Origin: Sinotaia quadrata
Lineage: Eukaryota; Mollusca; Gastropoda; Architaenioglossa; Viviparidae
DNA length: 64,000 nt
Reading direction: 5' to 3'
Assembly (NCBI GenBank): GCA_028829895.1
Contig: CM054177.1
Span: 50,224,164-50,288,163, forward strand
The translations under genes and the position numbers were made by a program. Under the pieces are notes generated by a model that did no database searches, had not been told where the DNA came from, and saw only the letters and a program-made list of their open reading frames with translations. Position 1 is the first letter of the stretch, and the number at the start of each line of letters is the position of its first letter. Of the stretch, positions 60,831 to 64,000 are shown piece by piece.

Positions 60831-61221
60831 TGTGTCAGGTATGTTTACTTAAATTATGAGATATCATATTTCCACCTATGATACAATTTCCCTCTCAATC
60901 ATGGACATTGGATCACAGGATTACTCTCCCTGTACCTCGTTATCCTTCATGTTGTAGATAAACACCACAGATTAACACTGACCTGGCATTTATCCAATAT
61001 CCACTGAACACCCCTGATCAAAGGCATCAAGTCCATCTTGTTAATTATTTATGCTAAGACCCAAATACTAATTAGTCTTTTACCCCAATTAATTACACAA
61101 GGTCAAGGGTGTTGATAAATAAGACATAATTTATTAACAATAAAATTTATCTACACCCTACATAATATAACTTAGCATTGAATCAAATACAAGTAGGGAC
61201 ATATATGTCATACACACAGGA

Positions 61222-61282
<61 letters not shown>

Positions 61283-61283
61283 C

Positions 61284-61345
<62 letters not shown>

Positions 61346-62746
61346 TTCCAAGTCCAATGGTTCATTTAACAATTATCTATAGCTGAATGCTTTTTTAACA
61401 GCTTAGAACTAACAATAGGTTTCAATATAGTACATTGAGTCATCACATAGAACACTCATGTTATGTTCTATATCACTCGACATAAATAAATTCTACAGCA
61501 ATGTAACATCAAAGAGGATAGAGAAAGATTAGACAGTTTTTCCTCACACAGATGATCTTGAATAAGGGTTCCTTCTCTCCTAGCCCCACTTGTTTAGTGA
61601 TGTTAGAGATGAAGAACACTTCTCCCACTTGCTTGCTCAAGTCTGGCAACTACAACACAGAACAAGGCAAAAAACCCCAAGTCAAAGACAAAGTCAAATG
61701 GAACACGAGGAATATATGGGAGCACTGCCAATGAAATCTGAAAAACAACAGTGTTTCTTTGTGCAGGGATCCTGGCTTGGCTGATATTAACTATCTCTCT
61801 CTCTTTAACATCTAATCAGATTTTATTTCAATGATTAATTAATTAAATTATATAGTCCACTACAAGTGAAAAATTACTTTCAATGGCTTTGTTACAAATT
61901 ATGCACTCTTTCAAATGCAGTCACCTAGGATTAAACAAAGTAATATTTTGCGGTTCAAAATTATAATATAAATAATTCTCTATATCATAAGACAATATTT
62001 TACAGTGTTCCAAGTCTGTTGAGTCAGGCTTGCTACAATGTAACAAAATAGTGACTATGTGCAAATACATTGAACTACATACTGAATTAGAAGTATAAAA
62101 AGTATAAAACATCACACAAAGTTACACATGAATAAAATACATTTCTACATAGCTGAAAGAAAAGCAGGAACATTCCAAGTTAAAATTGACAAGTCTTGTG
62201 TTCTACTCGTGATACCAGCATTAATCACGTGATTTCCATCTGGACACCAGAGAAGAAAATGCATCTACCTGTGCGTATGGTTTTCTTGCACAATGGTGGC
62301 AAGGGTTAATTTTCTTGCAATGTGGACTAGCCGTCCCAATATTTCTCTAATCCCCATTGGTCAGTTACAGTCGACCAGTCTGTGGCCATTGGTCAGTCAT
62401 GATGCATCATGCAATTTACCTGTTGACTGCAACTGTTTTTAGTCTCATAGGTAATGCATTTATCAGTAACAATGTCTAGTGGTCTGGCTCGGCTATTTGA
62501 GTGAAAAATTGACTGTTGAATTTAAAATGATGTTGCCTCAGAGTATCGTCTAGGTATCTTTTAGTATGATATATACAATTTTCACTACATGTCACTCTTA
62601 ACGTGCAGTGTACAATGTCTACTTTAAAACTTTCATTACATAAATATTAGCAACATAAATAAAGTGCACTACAATTTTATAATAAACATTTCATAAACTG
62701 AAAAATAAGTGGCAAATAAGAGGAAGGGGTGAAACTATTTGTCACA
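60831..62746. mobile_element. insertion 2 in the satellite, possible LTR-like element
   Basis: About 1.9 kb of non-satellite DNA starts TGTGTCAGGT and ends ATTTGTCACA. Read on the minus strand it runs from TGTGACAAATAGTTTCACCC to CCTGACACA. Such TG/CA ends fit an LTR. I cannot find a matching target duplication (TTATT on the left, ATATC on the right). It contains a large (TG)n tract. No coding region is recognised. Confidence 0.4.
61225..61345 (+). repeat. (TG)n(CG)n(TG)n microsatellite
   Basis: Two long TG tracts flank a gcgcgcgcgcg block at about 61274-61285. This alternating purine-pyrimidine arrangement is a strong Z-DNA former by known sequence rules. Confidence 0.97.
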
Positions 62747-62985
62747 ATATCTATCCACATTGAGTTAGAATTGATTATATCTAACAAAAGTATATCAAAC
62801 TTATTTATATAGTTTATATCAGAAAGTTTTTCTTCATATCAATGATATACAAGAGTGTCTATTTTATCAACATCATGATAGTAGAACTGCTCATGAATCT
62901 AACTGCATTCAATCGGATCTGTAAGGCATACTAATAAAGTTCATCAGAGTTGTCTGTGCACTGAATAACTTCATAGCATAGATTT
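62747..62985 (+). repeat. evolving satellite, third block (decayed)
   Basis: Units such as tatctaacaaaagtatatca and ctaataaagttcatcagagt resemble the monomers at 57120-57900. Confidence 0.6.
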
Positions 62986-63365
62986 ATATATATACACCTA
63001 AACACATTATTGTAAAGGTACCTGAACATTTAAAGAAATATATAGGTATCTTCATAGCATAATTTTATATATACACCTAAACACATTATTGTAAAGGTAC
63101 ATGAACATTTAAAGAAATATATAGGTATCTTCATAGCATAATTTTATATATACACCTAAACACATTATTGTAAAGGTACCTGAATATTTAAAGAAATATA
63201 TAGGTATCTTCATAGCATAATTTTATATATACACCTAAACACATTATTGTAAAGGTACCTGAACATTTAAAGAAATATATAGGATCTTCATAGCATAGTT
63301 TTATATATACACCTAAAAACGTTTTGTAAAGGTACCTGAACATTTAAAGAAATATATAGGTATCT
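62986..63365 (+). repeat. 79-bp minisatellite, about 4.7 copies
   Basis: ggtatcttcatagcataatt recurs at 63045 and 63124 and again every ~79 bp, with ctaaacacattattgtaaag between. It probably arose within the older satellite. Confidence 0.97.
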
Positions 63366-64000
63366 CTGATATAAGGTTGTTTTTGAATGAGTTCTGTGTA
63401 CGTCTATCAACATTAGATGAGAAATGTCTATAATCCAGCACTTTTATAGCAGAGATTGCTGTGCATCTATCTCTATGAGCTAACATAGTTATTGCACACA
63501 GGGGTAATTTCTGCGCATGCATTATAACTTCATTTCGCTTTGTCATTTAGTGCTGACGCTAACTTGCATGAAATTCGTATTTAACGTGTCAATTCTCGGC
63601 AACAAGGTTTTCTATTTCTATTTTCGTAATCACTTGTGTGAGAAAATCGTCAAATGTGGCAAACATTTATCCACTTAACATTTTCATCAGGCAATCCATC
63701 ATTTATATGGTTTATTATTTAATTAGACTTGTGCTTGAGCGCATGAAGGTCATCTGCCTGAACGCAGTAATTCACTGTTTATTTGAATTTGTGTGAAACG
63801 CAGTTGTTTTTTTAACTTGATGGTTGGCACATGTCCCTGGCCACTCTCCGTCAAAAGGACACTATTAGTGTTTTACAATTTAAACGTAAACATGTATCTC
63901 AATACAAAATTGTTCACGTGACCAATTTTAAAGCATTTCATAACTGACAAATCGATGGTGATGAGCGACGCTTTCGTTTTTACCGCGTCAAACCGTTTTT
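63366..64000. other. satellite remnant then unique sequence
   Basis: To about 63500 weak satellite-like units persist (acgtctatcaacattagatg). The remainder is unique with no recognised gene. Confidence 0.45.

Overview
This window looks like nuclear DNA of an animal, probably an invertebrate and possibly a mollusc or other lophotrochozoan; that placement is a weak inference. It is AT-rich and has no recognisable multi-exon gene. It carries a eukaryotic-type tRNA-Leu gene with internal promoter boxes and a Pol III terminator, interstitial TTAGGG repeats (the metazoan telomere motif), two decayed non-LTR retrotransposon fragments, and an unusual density of microsatellites and minisatellites. I found no bacterial operon, phage, CRISPR array or rRNA. 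The long open frames are almost all tandem repeats whose unit length is divisible by three, or low-complexity sequence. Many lack an ATG, so I do not call them genes.

Layout. 0-7.5 kb: pieces of an LTR-like dispersed repeat (family L; 1-119, 180-480, 517-805, 4700-6142), the tRNA gene (2043-2125, minus), several short-period arrays, a 69-bp array and an inverted repeat. 7.5-12.2 kb: a 50-bp array, about 1 kb of decayed ~48-bp satellite, a dead RTE-like retrotransposon on the minus strand (about 9918-11880), then a 43-bp array. 13-17.7 kb: a (CA)n tract, a cluster of four adjoining arrays with 48- or 24-bp periods, and another family L piece. 17.9-23.6 kb: a 600-bp polypurine tract, a (TTTC)n tract, and a 203-bp MITE-like element containing the TTAGGG tract. 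24-40.7 kb: many minisatellites, a family L copy abutting the C-terminal end of a second dead non-LTR element (30.6-31.0 kb), and inverted TCTA/TAGA tracts. 40.76-44.22 kb: the best family L copy (minus), a probable solo LTR with a 5-bp target duplication, split by a 1.9-kb nested insertion. 44-56 kb: more arrays, including an 18/19-bp repeat with a 153-bp higher-order period and a 1-kb array of 30/32-bp units. 56.5-63.5 kb: one old ~30-44 bp satellite interrupted by two insertions; the first holds a 55-bp array and a long hairpin.

There is no gene system to reconstruct. The biology here is repeat dynamics: dead retrotransposons, solo LTRs, a small inverted-repeat element carrying telomere-like DNA, and heavy local tandem duplication. 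All unit lengths and boundaries were read by eye and may be off by a few bases.
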